This document shows positions 1-6,640 of a DNA stretch of 14,773 nucleotides, one piece after another (position 1 is the first letter of the stretch; each line of letters opens with the position of its first letter). The notes below the pieces were generated by a model. The model was not told the origin of the DNA. It ran no database searches and saw only the letters and a program-made list of their open reading frames with translations. The translations under genes and the position numbers were made by a program. The stretch is from Bacillota bacterium (GTDB lineage: Bacteria; Bacillota; Clostridia; Oscillospirales; Ruminococcaceae): contig JAEWWW010000074.1 in assembly GCA_023396215.1 (NCBI GenBank), forward strand, positions 1-14,773. Direction: 5' to 3'.

Positions 1-114
1 GCCTTTTGCGTGCCGGAGCGGGAAACCTGGACAAGCGGCTCAGACGGTGGCGAAAAGCGGCTGTCATTCGCCAAAAATCCAGTAAAAAAATGCAAATTTA
101 TGCAGGTTTTTTTG

Positions 115-143
115 TTGCATTGGTCAATGCATAGTGCTATAAT
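115..143 (+). promoter_or_regulatory. Candidate sigma-A promoter of the liv operon
   Basis: A perfect -10 hexamer TATAAT lies at 138-143. A weak -35 (TTGCAT) lies at 115-120, with an exact 17 bp spacer. The transcript would start near 150, about 60 nt before the livJ start codon. A perfect inverted repeat (TGCATT, 4 nt gap, AATGCA; 116-131) overlaps the -35 and the spacer and could be an operator. The -10 and spacing are seen directly; promoter function is inferred. Confidence 0.6.
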
Positions 144-212
144 ATTTCCAACTCGTGTATCGTCACGATGAACACTTGTGTAGCAATTAAAGACATTTGG
201 AGGTACATATTG

Positions 213-1367
213 ATGAAGAGAACACTTGCGTTGCTTCTTTGCGCCGTTCTGACCGTTTCTCTCTTTGCCGGCTGCGGAGCCGCGAAAGCCGACGACGTTA
301 TCAAAATCGGCGTGTTTGAGCCTCTGACCGGCCAAAACGGCGGCGGCGGCCTGCAGGAAGCGATGGGCATGCGCTACGCCAACACCGTTTACCCCACCGT
401 TGAGGTTGGCGGCAAGACCTACAAAATCCAGTTGGTGGAGGCCGACAACAAATCCGACAAAACCGAGGCTGTTTCGGCTGCTCAAAAGCTGATCAGCGAA
501 GGCTGCAAGGTCATTCTCGGCTCCTACGGCTCCGGCGTGTCGATTGCTGCCGGTGAAATCTTCAAAGACGCCAAGGTGCCCGCCATCGGCGCTTCCTGCA
601 CTAACCCGCAGGTAACGCTGGGCAACGAGTTCTATTACCGCGTCTGCTTCCTCGACCCCTTCCAGGGCACCGTAATGGCCAACTATGCCATTCAGGAAGG
701 CGCCAAAACCGCCGCCATCATCACCGAGCTGGGCGACGACTACTCCTCCGGTCTGGGCAGCTTCTTTAAGGATGCTTTCCAGAAGCTGGGCGGCACCATT
801 GCCTCCGAAGAGCAGTTCCAGACAGGGCAGACCGACTTCCGGGCCATCCTCACCAACATCAAGGCTGCCAACCCGGCGGTTATCTTCGCTCCTTCCTCCA
901 TCCAGTCTGCGCCGCTGATTATCCAGCAGGCCCGTGAGCTGGGCATCACCGCCAAGATTATGGCGGGCGACACCTGGGAGAACTCCTCCATCATCGAAAA
1001 CGCCGGCAAATATGCCGAGGGCGTTGTACTCTCCACCTTCTTTGATGACGCCGACCCGGCCAACGCCGAGGCCGAAAAGTTCATCACCGGCTTCAAAAAG
1101 TACCTGACCGACAACAAACAGTCGGATATCATCCCCGCCGTTTCGGCGCTGGGCTATGACGCTTACGTCACCGCCCTCGAGGCCATCAAAAAGGCCGGCT
1201 CGGTCGACTCGGTCAAAATCAGCGAGGCTCTGGCCAGCGTTTCCATCGACGGCGTAACCGGCGCCATCTCCTTTGACGAAAACGGCGACGCCAACAAAGA
1301 CATGGCCTTCATCAAGACCATCGAAGGCGACCAGTTCAAGTTCCTCAAGACTGTTACCGTCCAGTAA
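213..1367 (+). CDS. livJ: Branched-chain amino acid type ABC transporter substrate-binding lipoprotein
   Basis: This is the extracytoplasmic binding protein of a LivJ/LivK-type importer, 384 residues and of usual family length. Residues 1-21 form a lipoprotein signal (basic start, hydrophobic stretch, FAGC with Cys21 as the likely lipidated residue). The mature part opens with the family pattern IKIGVFEPLTG (30-40). It continues with the KLISEGCKVILGSYGSG region (92-108) and the GASCTNPQVT segment (126-135), which normally contact ligand in this fold (Peripla_BP_6). The ATG at 213 is chosen because TGGAGG lies 9 nt upstream and the signal peptide begins there; the in-frame ATG at 168 would put 15 unrelated residues before it. 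It is first in a liv operon. The ligand could be Leu/Ile/Val, but related proteins bind amides, urea or other amino acids, so specificity is open. Confidence 0.93.
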   Translation: MKRTLALLLCAVLTVSLFAGCGAAKADDVIKIGVFEPLTGQNGGGGLQEAMGMRYANTVYPTVEVGGKTYKIQLVEADNKSDKTEAVSAAQKLISEGCKVILGSYGSGVSIAAGEIFKDAKVPAIGASCTNPQVTLGNEFYYRVCFLDPFQGTVMANYAIQEGAKTAAIITELGDDYSSGLGSFFKDAFQKLGGTIASEEQFQTGQTDFRAILTNIKAANPAVIFAPSSIQSAPLIIQQARELGITAKIMAGDTWENSSIIENAGKYAEGVVLSTFFDDADPANAEAEKFITGFKKYLTDNKQSDIIPAVSALGYDAYVTALEAIKKAGSVDSVKISEALASVSIDGVTGAISFDENGDANKDMAFIKTIEGDQFKFLKTVTVQ

Positions 1368-1384
1368 TTCCGATATTCGCAACA

Positions 1385-1421
1385 GGGCGGGGGACACATC
1401 GGTAGGTCTCCCGCCCCTTTT
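1385..1421 (+). terminator. Terminator-like hairpin after livJ (probable partial terminator)
   Basis: An 11 bp GC-rich stem (1385-1395 with 1406-1416, one G-T wobble) closes a 10 nt loop and is followed by TTTT at 1418-1421. The U-tract is short. With the permease genes downstream and no clear new promoter, it probably stops only part of transcription, giving more binding protein than membrane subunits. Confidence 0.7.
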
Positions 1422-1426
1422 ATGCA

Positions 1427-1582
1427 TTGCTCCCCCAACTAAACATTGCACAATCTGATTGGCTATTTTGCCGCCGGACCGCGTTGTCGTCCTTGCCTTG
1501 CGCCAGCAAGGCGGCGTCCTCCGCCTTGTCTGGCAGCAAAATCCCTCATTCATTTTTGCACAATGTTTAATCGGCGGAGCAA
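1427..1582 (+). repeat. 156 bp MITE-like inverted-repeat element, copy 1 (between livJ and livH)
   Basis: This segment matches the reverse complement of 13865-14020 over its full 156 bp with about 14 mismatches counted by eye. The ends are inverted repeats: TTGCTCC at the left and GGAGCAA at the right, extending to ~27 bp with 5 mismatches. A second nested pair of arms (1465-1479 and 1528-1542, 13 of 15 paired) and a core hairpin (GCCTTGC, GCCA, GCAAGGC at 1495-1512) mean that nearly all of it can fold on itself. There is no coding capacity of its own. It begins 5 nt after the U-tract of the livJ hairpin. The right flank is TA and the left is CA, so a TA target duplication is only half supported here. 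Confidence 0.85.
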
Positions 1583-1665
1583 TAACAAACGCTAGGTTCT
1601 GTGTCGCCCGCCCGGCTCCAAGGTGCGGCAGCGGGTCAGGTTCCTATTTAGGGGGCACTCTTCTT

Positions 1666-2547
1666 ATGAGTTTAACAACCTTTTTGCAGCACTGCTTAAC
1701 GGGCATTTCCCTGGGCGGTGCTTATGCATTGATTGCCATCGGCTATACGATGGTTTACGGTATCCTGCGTCTGATAAATTTCGCCCACGGCGAAATTTTT
1801 ATGATGGCGGGGTACTTCATGATTTTCGCCATGTCCAGTATGCCCTGGCAGGTTGCTGTTCCGCTGGTCATCGCTCTGACGGTGCTGCTGGGCGTCGCCC
1901 TTGAGCGGGTGGCCTACAAGCCCCTGCGCGAAGCGCCCCGTATGTCGATTATGATTTCGGCCATCGGCGTTTCCTACCTGTTGCAAAATCTGGCCACCTA
2001 CCTTTTCACCGCCATCCCCAGAGGCTACCCCGACATCCCGCTGCTCAAGCAGGTGTTCAACATCGGGGAAATTTCGGCCAGTCTGGTCACCTTCCTGACC
2101 CCGGTGCTCACGGTGGGTCTGGTTGTGGCGCTGATGCTGCTCATCAACCACACCAAGATGGGTATGGCCATGCGCGCCGTCAGCAAGGACTTTGAAACCT
2201 CCAAGCTGATGGGCATCAAAATCAATACCGTTATCAGCATCACCTTTGTGATTGGTTCGGCGCTGGCGGCGGTGGGTTCGGTGCTGTATTTTACCGACAG
2301 AATGTCGGTCACGCCCTTTTCGGGCACTCTGCCCGGCCTTAAGTGCTTTGTCGCCGCGGTGTTTGGCGGCATCGGCTCGATACCGGGTGCGGTGGTGGGC
2401 GGCTTTTTGATTGGCATCAGCGAAACGATGCTGGTGGCGCTGGGGTATTCCACCTTTAGCGACGCCTTCACCTTCCTGCTGCTGATTGTGATGCTGCTGT
2501 TCAGGCCCACCGGCCTTTTCGGCGAGAAAAGTACAGAAAAGGTGTAA
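1666..2547 (+). CDS. livH: Branched-chain amino acid ABC transporter permease LivH
   Basis: This is the first integral membrane subunit of the liv importer (BPD_transp_2 family), 293 residues with about eight hydrophobic segments. The N-terminal pattern GISLGGAYALIAIGYTMVYG (13-32), followed by INFAHGEIFMMAGY (37-50), is the LivH hallmark. The later KLMGIKINTVISITF segment and the GLKCFVAAVFGGIGSIPGAVVGG stretch match the usual transmembrane core and coupling region. The reading frame stays open upstream to 1459, but that stretch is the repeat element. The ATG at 1666 has AGGGGG 10 nt upstream and gives the normal family N-terminus. livM follows 5 bp after the stop codon. It is predicted to pair with LivM as the translocation pore. 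Confidence 0.93.
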   Translation: MSLTTFLQHCLTGISLGGAYALIAIGYTMVYGILRLINFAHGEIFMMAGYFMIFAMSSMPWQVAVPLVIALTVLLGVALERVAYKPLREAPRMSIMISAIGVSYLLQNLATYLFTAIPRGYPDIPLLKQVFNIGEISASLVTFLTPVLTVGLVVALMLLINHTKMGMAMRAVSKDFETSKLMGIKINTVISITFVIGSALAAVGSVLYFTDRMSVTPFSGTLPGLKCFVAAVFGGIGSIPGAVVGGFLIGISETMLVALGYSTFSDAFTFLLLIVMLLFRPTGLFGEKSTEKV

Positions 2548-2552
2548 CGCAT

Positions 2553-3707
2553 ATGAAACAAAAAACCAAACTTATCTGCTCCCTCGCAGCGGTGGTAGTG
2601 CTCATGGCGCTGCTCTACCTGCTGGAGGCCAATAAATTCAAGTATGGCATGCTCTATTCGCTGCTGCAAAAGAGCGCCATTCTCTCCGTCGTGGCGGTTT
2701 CGATGAACCTGCTCAACGGCTTTACCGGCCTGTTTTCGCTGGGTCAGGCGGGCTTTATGTCGATAGGGGCCTACATAACGGCGCTGCTGACCATCCCTGT
2801 GGTCAGCCTTGGCGGGGTGTATTACACCGGCAGCGTCCACCCGGGCATCCTGTCGCTGCGCACCGCCATGGAGGCAGCCCCCGAATGGCTGCAAAGCGTC
2901 TACCCCTTTTTGGCGCTGATACTGGGCGGTCTGGGCGCTGCGCTGCTGGCAGCTCTCGTCGGCCTGCCGGTGCTGCGGCTCAAAAGCGACTATCTGGCCA
3001 TCGCCACCCTGGGCTTTTCCGAAATCGTCAGGGCGATTATGTCCAGCCCTCAGATGGATTCCATCACCAACGGCTCCTACGGCCTGAATAAAATTCCCGC
3101 CTTTCCCGAGATGCTGGGCGGGGCGATACCGGTGCTGGTTACCCCATTTCTCATTGCCGGGGTCTGCATCCTGCTCATGGTGCTGCTCATCAACTCCTCC
3201 TACGGCCGGGCCTTCAAGGCCATCCGCGAGGATGAGATTGCCGCAGAAGCCATGGGGGTCAGCCTCTTCAGGCACAAGCAGATGGCGTTTATCATCAGCT
3301 CCTTCTTCACCGGCATCGGCGGCGGGCTGCTGGCCATGTATATGCGCTCCATCGAGGCCAAAACCTTCTCGATTGCCCTGACCTACGACATTCTGCTGAT
3401 TATCGTCATCGGCGGCATCGGCAGCGTCACCGGCAGCATCATCAGCGCCTTCCTGGTCACCATCAGCAAGGAGGGCCTGCTGCGTTTCTTCGACGAACCG
3501 CTGTCACTGGGCGGGTGGGAGGTTCCTCTCTTCCGCACCGGCTTCCGCATGGTTATCTTCTCGGTTCTGCTGATGGTGGTGGTGCTCTTCTACCGCAGGG
3601 GCATCATGGGCACCAGAGAATTTTCATGGGAGGCGGTCGCACGCTTTCCACGCTGGGTTAAAAGCAAGCTTCTGCCCAGACGCGCGGCAGGAGGTGGGCA
3701 GAAATGA
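2553..3707 (+). CDS. livM: Branched-chain amino acid ABC transporter permease LivM
   Basis: This is the second membrane subunit of the liv importer, 384 residues. After an N-terminal helix (9-24) come the LivM signatures MNLLNGFTGLFSLGQAGFMSIGAYITALL (51-79) and LRLKSDYLAIATLGFSEIVR (141-160), then a SIEAKTFSIALTYDILLIIVIGGIGSVTG stretch that marks the cytoplasmic coupling side and a core helix. The basic C-terminal tail after the last helix is probably cytoplasmic. AAAAGGTG ahead of the ATG serves as ribosome site. The stop overlaps the livG start in an ATGA junction, which points to translational coupling. Family assignment is firm; the exact substrate is not readable from the sequence. Confidence 0.93.
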   Translation: MKQKTKLICSLAAVVVLMALLYLLEANKFKYGMLYSLLQKSAILSVVAVSMNLLNGFTGLFSLGQAGFMSIGAYITALLTIPVVSLGGVYYTGSVHPGILSLRTAMEAAPEWLQSVYPFLALILGGLGAALLAALVGLPVLRLKSDYLAIATLGFSEIVRAIMSSPQMDSITNGSYGLNKIPAFPEMLGGAIPVLVTPFLIAGVCILLMVLLINSSYGRAFKAIREDEIAAEAMGVSLFRHKQMAFIISSFFTGIGGGLLAMYMRSIEAKTFSIALTYDILLIIVIGGIGSVTGSIISAFLVTISKEGLLRFFDEPLSLGGWEVPLFRTGFRMVIFSVLLMVVVLFYRRGIMGTREFSWEAVARFPRWVKSKLLPRRAAGGGQK

Positions 3708-4543
3708 GCCATGTACTGGAGCTAAAAGAGGTCACCATGCAGTTTGGCGGCGTGGTGGCGGTGGATAACCTTTCGATGCATGTGGATAAAGGCGAGATTG
3801 TCGCCCTCATCGGCCCCAACGGCGCGGGCAAAACCACAGCCTTCAACGTCATTACCGGGGTGTATATGCCCACCAACGGCGAGGTTCTTTTTCAGGAAAA
3901 GCCGGTGGTGGCCAGCTTCCCCCGCGGAAAAATGAAAAAGCTTTACGCCGGTTCCAATCAGGGCAAATATACAACCAACGTCTTTAATACCCCCGACGTC
4001 ATCAACGGTATGGGCATCGCCCGCACCTTTCAGAACATCCGCCTGTTCAAAAGCCTGACCGTGCTTGAAAACGTACTTATCGCCAAGCACAGAAACAGCA
4101 AGGCGGGGCTGTTTGCCAACGTGCTGCGGCTCAACCGCAAGGAAGAGCAGCAGATGCGCGCCGAAGTCGAGGAGTTGCTCTCGATTGTCGGGCTGCTGGA
4201 GCTGAAAGACGAGGTTTCTTCCTCGCTGCCCTACGGCATGCAGCGCAAGCTGGAGATTGCCCGCGCCCTCGCCACCAAGCCCTCGCTGCTGCTGCTGGAC
4301 GAACCGGCCGCAGGCATGAACCCGCAGGAAACCAACGAGCTCACCAGCTTCATCCGCCAGATAAAGGATGATTTTGGCCTGACCGTGCTGATGATAGAGC
4401 ATCATATGGATTTGGTCATGGAGATTTCAGACCGCATTTACGTGCTGGATTTTGGCCAGACCATCGCCAAAGGCACACCGGGGGAGGTTCAAAACAACCC
4501 CAGAGTAATCGAAGCGTATTTGGGGGTGCAGGCCGATGCTTAA
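3704..4543 (+). CDS. livG: Branched-chain amino acid ABC transporter ATPase LivG
   Basis: One of the two cytoplasmic ATPases of the liv importer, 279 residues. Walker A is GPNGAGKT (37-44), the Q-loop is RTFQNIRLF (Q110), and the signature is the LivG-type SLPYGMQR (174-181) in place of LSGGQ. Walker B is LLLLDEP with catalytic Glu200, and the switch is EHH (His233/234). The stretch between Walker A and the Q-loop (about 66-105) is longer and more polar than I expect for this family, accounting for most of the extra length over a typical ~255-residue LivG. It overlaps livM by 4 bp and livF by 8 bp, so the three are translationally coupled. It works as a heterodimer with LivF. Confidence 0.94.
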   Translation: MSHVLELKEVTMQFGGVVAVDNLSMHVDKGEIVALIGPNGAGKTTAFNVITGVYMPTNGEVLFQEKPVVASFPRGKMKKLYAGSNQGKYTTNVFNTPDVINGMGIARTFQNIRLFKSLTVLENVLIAKHRNSKAGLFANVLRLNRKEEQQMRAEVEELLSIVGLLELKDEVSSSLPYGMQRKLEIARALATKPSLLLLDEPAAGMNPQETNELTSFIRQIKDDFGLTVLMIEHHMDLVMEISDRIYVLDFGQTIAKGTPGEVQNNPRVIEAYLGVQADA

Positions 4544-5240
4544 GATTGAAAATTTGCAGGTGGCTTATGGCGGCATTCAGGCGGTGAAGGGCATCTCGCT
4601 GGAGGTTCCCGAGGGCCAGATTGTCACACTCATCGGCGCAAATGGCGCCGGTAAAAGCACCACCCTGCGCACCATTGCCGGGCTGGTCAAGGCCAAAAGC
4701 GGCAGCATTACCTACCACGGGCAGGAGCTCATTGGGATGGAGGCTGAGGCCATCGTTTCCAAGGGCATCACCCTTGTGCCGGAGGGCCGCCGGGTGTTCT
4801 CCAACCTGACGGTGCTGGAAAATCTGAAAATCGGGGCCTATACCCGCAAGGACGACCTCACAGAAGACCTCGAGTGGGTGTACGACCTTTTCCCCCGCCT
4901 CAAAGAGCGGTCATGGCAGCTGGCGGGCACACTTTCCGGCGGCGAGCAGCAGATGCTGGCGGTGGGCCGTGCACTGATGAGCCGCCCCAAGCTGATGATG
5001 ATGGACGAACCCTCGCTGGGGCTTGCCCCGCTGATTGTGCAGGGCATCTTTGATATTATCAAAGAGATTAACCGCCGCGGGGTCACCATCCTGCTCATCG
5101 AGCAGAACGCCAATATGGCGCTGCATACCGCCAACTGGGGCTATGTGCTGGAAACCGGCCGCATCACGCTGGAGGGCGAGGGCAAGGAGCTGCTGGCCAA
5201 CGAGCAGGTGAAGGCCGCCTATCTGGGCAAGAGCAAATAA
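4536..5240 (+). CDS. livF: Branched-chain amino acid ABC transporter ATPase LivF
   Basis: The second ATPase of the liv importer, 234 residues, the usual LivF length. Walker A is GANGAGKS (34-41). The LivF-typical VPEGRRVFSNLTVLENL lies at 81-97, the signature LSGGEQQ at 133-139, and Walker B LMMMDEP with Glu158 at 153-159. The switch position reads EQN (189-191) rather than His, as is normal in LivF. The start ATG lies inside the end of livG (8 bp overlap). It is the last gene of the operon, followed 15 nt later by a strong terminator. Confidence 0.94.
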   Translation: MLKIENLQVAYGGIQAVKGISLEVPEGQIVTLIGANGAGKSTTLRTIAGLVKAKSGSITYHGQELIGMEAEAIVSKGITLVPEGRRVFSNLTVLENLKIGAYTRKDDLTEDLEWVYDLFPRLKERSWQLAGTLSGGEQQMLAVGRALMSRPKLMMMDEPSLGLAPLIVQGIFDIIKEINRRGVTILLIEQNANMALHTANWGYVLETGRITLEGEGKELLANEQVKAAYLGKSK

Positions 5241-5255
5241 TCGGATTATGAATTG

Positions 5256-5283
5256 GCAGGCTGCCCACGGGCAGCCTGCTTTT
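5256..5283 (+). terminator. Rho-independent terminator of the liv operon
   Basis: A perfect 11 bp stem (5256-5266 with 5269-5279, GCAGGCTGCCC and its complement) with a very tight loop is followed by TTTT at 5280-5283. It lies 15 nt after the livF stop codon and is the strongest terminator in the window. Confidence 0.92.
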
Positions 5284-5320
5284 GCGTTTGCCCCAATGGG
5301 CAGGGTGCATAAGAAAGCAA

Positions 5321-5338
5321 GTGCCGAACACAAAAATA
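5321..5338 (+). repeat. Left copy of an 18/17 bp direct repeat flanking the PadR module
   Basis: GTGCCGAACACAAAAATA here recurs as GTGCCGAACAAAAAATA at 6382-6398, identical except for one inserted C. The two copies bracket the AT-rich PadR/HAAS pair almost exactly. This could be a duplication left by insertion or recombination, or chance; bases outside the repeats do not match. Confidence 0.5.
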
Positions 5339-5392
5339 ACGAGATAGACAGCCAGCAAACGACTAAAGTTTAATGTGGAAGCCCCGGGACTG

Positions 5393-5421
5393 TTGACAAA
5401 AAAGATTTTACGTGCAATACT
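5393..5421 (+). promoter_or_regulatory. Promoter of the padR-like gene
   Basis: A consensus -35 TTGACA lies at 5393-5398. A 17 bp spacer follows, then an extended -10: TGC directly before AATACT (5416-5421, 4 of 6). The predicted start near 5428 falls at the left edge of the dyad operator, so bound repressor would block it. A second -10-like TATAAT at 5450-5455 lies too close to the ribosome site to give a normal leader, so it is judged the weaker candidate. Confidence 0.6.
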
Positions 5422-5425
5422 TAGC

Positions 5426-5453
5426 TATACAAAGCATAGCGATGCTAGGTATA
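5426..5453 (+). promoter_or_regulatory. 28 bp dyad operator, probable PadR autoregulatory site
   Basis: The left half reads TATAC, 2 nt, AGCAT. After a 4 nt centre, the right half reads ATGCT, 2 nt, GTATA. All ten arm positions pair perfectly. It lies between the TTGACA promoter and the ribosome site of a PadR-family gene, and overlaps an alternative TATAAT. PadR regulators commonly repress their own operon by binding such dyads; binding here is inferred. Confidence 0.7.
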
Positions 5454-5471
5454 ATGAAAGGAGCGGTAACC

Positions 5472-5810
5472 TTGGATTTTAAGTACGAACAGCAATTTAA
5501 AAAAGGCGCATTAGAAATGGTGCTTTTATCAATTATATCTCGCAAACGTACTTATGGATATGAAATCATTCTTAATCTAAACAATGCAGGGGAGCCTCTA
5601 TTTCAGAACATTAAAGAAGGAACATTGTATCCTGTGTTGTACCGATTAGAGGATTCGGGGTTCGTAGCAAGTGAACTGTCCACCCCTGAAAATAATGGGC
5701 GAGCAAAAAAGTATTATGAAATTACTGATTTAGGTACAAGCACTTTGCAGGGTATGAAAGACTTTTGGCAGTCTTATAAAGTGTGCATTGATAAACTGAT
5801 GGAGGACTAA
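5472..5810 (+). CDS. PadR-family transcriptional repressor
   Basis: A compact winged-helix regulator of 112 residues, the size of short (PadR-s2 type) members. Family landmarks are KKGALEMVLLSII, TYGYEIILNL, the recognition region EGTLYPVLYRLEDSGFV, and the wing NGRAKKYYEITDLG. A C-terminal helix (LQGMKDFWQSYKVCIDKLM) would serve in dimerisation. The start is taken as TTG at 5472 because AAAGGAG lies 8 nt upstream and the family N-terminus (DFKYEQQFKKG) begins there. An in-frame GTG at 5412 falls within the promoter and would run through the operator. It lies 1 bp before the HAAS gene start, as in the common PadR/HAAS pairs. Codon use is AT-rich, unlike both flanks. The inducer is unknown; family members respond to phenolic acids, drugs or envelope stress. 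Confidence 0.9.
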   Translation: MDFKYEQQFKKGALEMVLLSIISRKRTYGYEIILNLNNAGEPLFQNIKEGTLYPVLYRLEDSGFVASELSTPENNGRAKKYYEITDLGTSTLQGMKDFWQSYKVCIDKLMED

Positions 5811-5811
5811 A

Positions 5812-6300
5812 ATGATGACCAAAGAACAGTATATTAAGAAAATTCTTAGGGGTATTAAAGCTACGGATAAAACGAAAGAAAGAATTAAGTATGATATCCA
5901 AACTGAAATTGAAAGCATGGAAGAAGCCGGATTATCGATAGATGAAATCATTTCAAAAAAGGGTATTCCTAAAAAAGTCGCAAATGAATTTAATCAATCG
6001 TACAGCAATACCGCAATGCGCAAGCGGTATTATGAGCAAAAAATATTGAAATCTGCAGCGGCAGTATTTCTGTCTATATCGGTGATTGTGCTTATCTGCA
6101 ATACACTGGGCAGCACTTTTCTCATGCAAGACGTTTCTATAGCCACTATAGGTGGGGCTGATGGCCCAACGAATATTATTGTGACCGAAAAGCCGATTAG
6201 CCCTCAAATATTTGTTCAAGGAAATATTGCAGGCTGTATTCTTTTGGTCTTGGGAAGCGCTTGTGTAGCCACTTATTATGTTATGAAGAAAAAGAACTAG
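5812..6300 (+). CDS. HAAS-domain (DUF1700-like) small membrane protein with a GGADGPT motif
   Basis: 162 residues, AT-rich codons, paired with the upstream PadR gene (GGAGG at 5801-5805; ATG at 5812, with ATG at 5815 also possible). Residues 1-65 form an amphipathic, charged helical domain of the HAAS type (KEQYIKKILRGIK..., LSIDEIISKKGIPKKVANEF), the kind found beside PadR regulators. Two hydrophobic helices follow (about 79-98 and 138-157) and a basic tail KKKN. The loop between the helices holds IGGADGPTNIIVT (113-125). This is nearly the signature of the Na+-translocating decarboxylase beta subunit (OadB/GcdB/MmdB), where the Asp is linked to Na+ binding. The protein is far too small to be that pump. 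With a cytoplasmic HAAS domain, the loop would be extracytoplasmic. Function is unknown; it may modulate the regulator or the membrane. Confidence 0.85.
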   Translation: MMTKEQYIKKILRGIKATDKTKERIKYDIQTEIESMEEAGLSIDEIISKKGIPKKVANEFNQSYSNTAMRKRYYEQKILKSAAAVFLSISVIVLICNTLGSTFLMQDVSIATIGGADGPTNIIVTEKPISPQIFVQGNIAGCILLVLGSACVATYYVMKKKN

Positions 6301-6381
6301 CAGTTGAAATATAACTTCAACCGGTTCATCCCAAACGCCGCCCAACGGATAAAACCTCTGCTGCTATGGCTGAATAGGCGT

Positions 6382-6398
6382 GTGCCGAACAAAAAATA
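6382..6398 (+). repeat. Right copy of the 17/18 bp direct repeat flanking the PadR module
   Basis: GTGCCGAACAAAAAATA matches 5321-5338 apart from one deleted C. The base composition changes from AT-rich to GC-rich just after this point. Confidence 0.5.
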
Positions 6399-6404
6399 GC
6401 CCAA

Positions 6405-6432
6405 CGGCGGTTCAAATGAGCCGCCGCCTTTT
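6405..6432 (+). terminator. Rho-independent terminator after the PadR/HAAS pair
   Basis: The stem CGGCGGTT (6405-6412) pairs with AGCCGCCG (6419-6426), one wobble, with a 6 nt loop. CC and TTTT (6429-6432) follow. It abuts the first GC-rich repeat unit. Confidence 0.75.
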
Positions 6433-6547
6433 ATTCCCCTCCTTGGAGGGGTGGCGCCCACAGGCGCCAGGGTGGTTCGAGCAGCGCGCCCCCTCCCAGG
6501 TGGGGAACAGGAGAGTATCGCAGGGGCTGATGCCCATATCACCCCGC
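6433..6547 (+). repeat. GC-rich ~115 bp dispersed repeat, unit 1
   Basis: This unit begins with a self-complementary block (CCCCTCC, TT, GGAGGGG), then GGCGCC/GGCGCC arms with a 4 nt gap, then a shared GGTGGTTCGAGCAGCGCGC tract, and ends near ACCCCGC. The same order of blocks recurs at 6641-6756, about 90% identical by eye. Open frames crossing it are by-products of composition. It resembles the short structured repeats scattered through genomes of this bacterial group, which I recall but cannot verify here. Confidence 0.8.
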
Positions 6548-6640
6548 AGGTTGAGGCAGATTATCTTAAGACGGGAACGGGCGGCTACGGCTGCCCCATG
6601 GGTTGACACACAGCAGGGGAGCGGCCCCCCTCTTTCTTTC

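Noticed and set aside
1..112. Possible 3' end of an upstream gene
   Set aside because: All three plus frames stay open briefly, but none shows a family pattern; too short to support a call.
168..212. Upstream ATG extending livJ by 15 codons
   Set aside because: No ribosome site, and it would place polar residues ahead of a clean lipoprotein signal that starts at 213 with TGGAGG upstream.
1459..1665. 69-codon N-terminal extension of LivH
   Set aside because: It is translated repeat-element sequence and has no family similarity; ATG 1666 gives the normal N-terminus.
2025..3275. 416-residue minus-strand open frame
   Set aside because: A shadow of livH and livM caused by GC-rich third positions; composition rich in Gln/His/Gly/Arg and no recognisable domain.
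5412..5471. GTG start giving a 132-residue PadR protein
   Set aside because: It lies in the promoter and reads through the operator; TTG 5472 has AAAGGAG at proper spacing and the family start.
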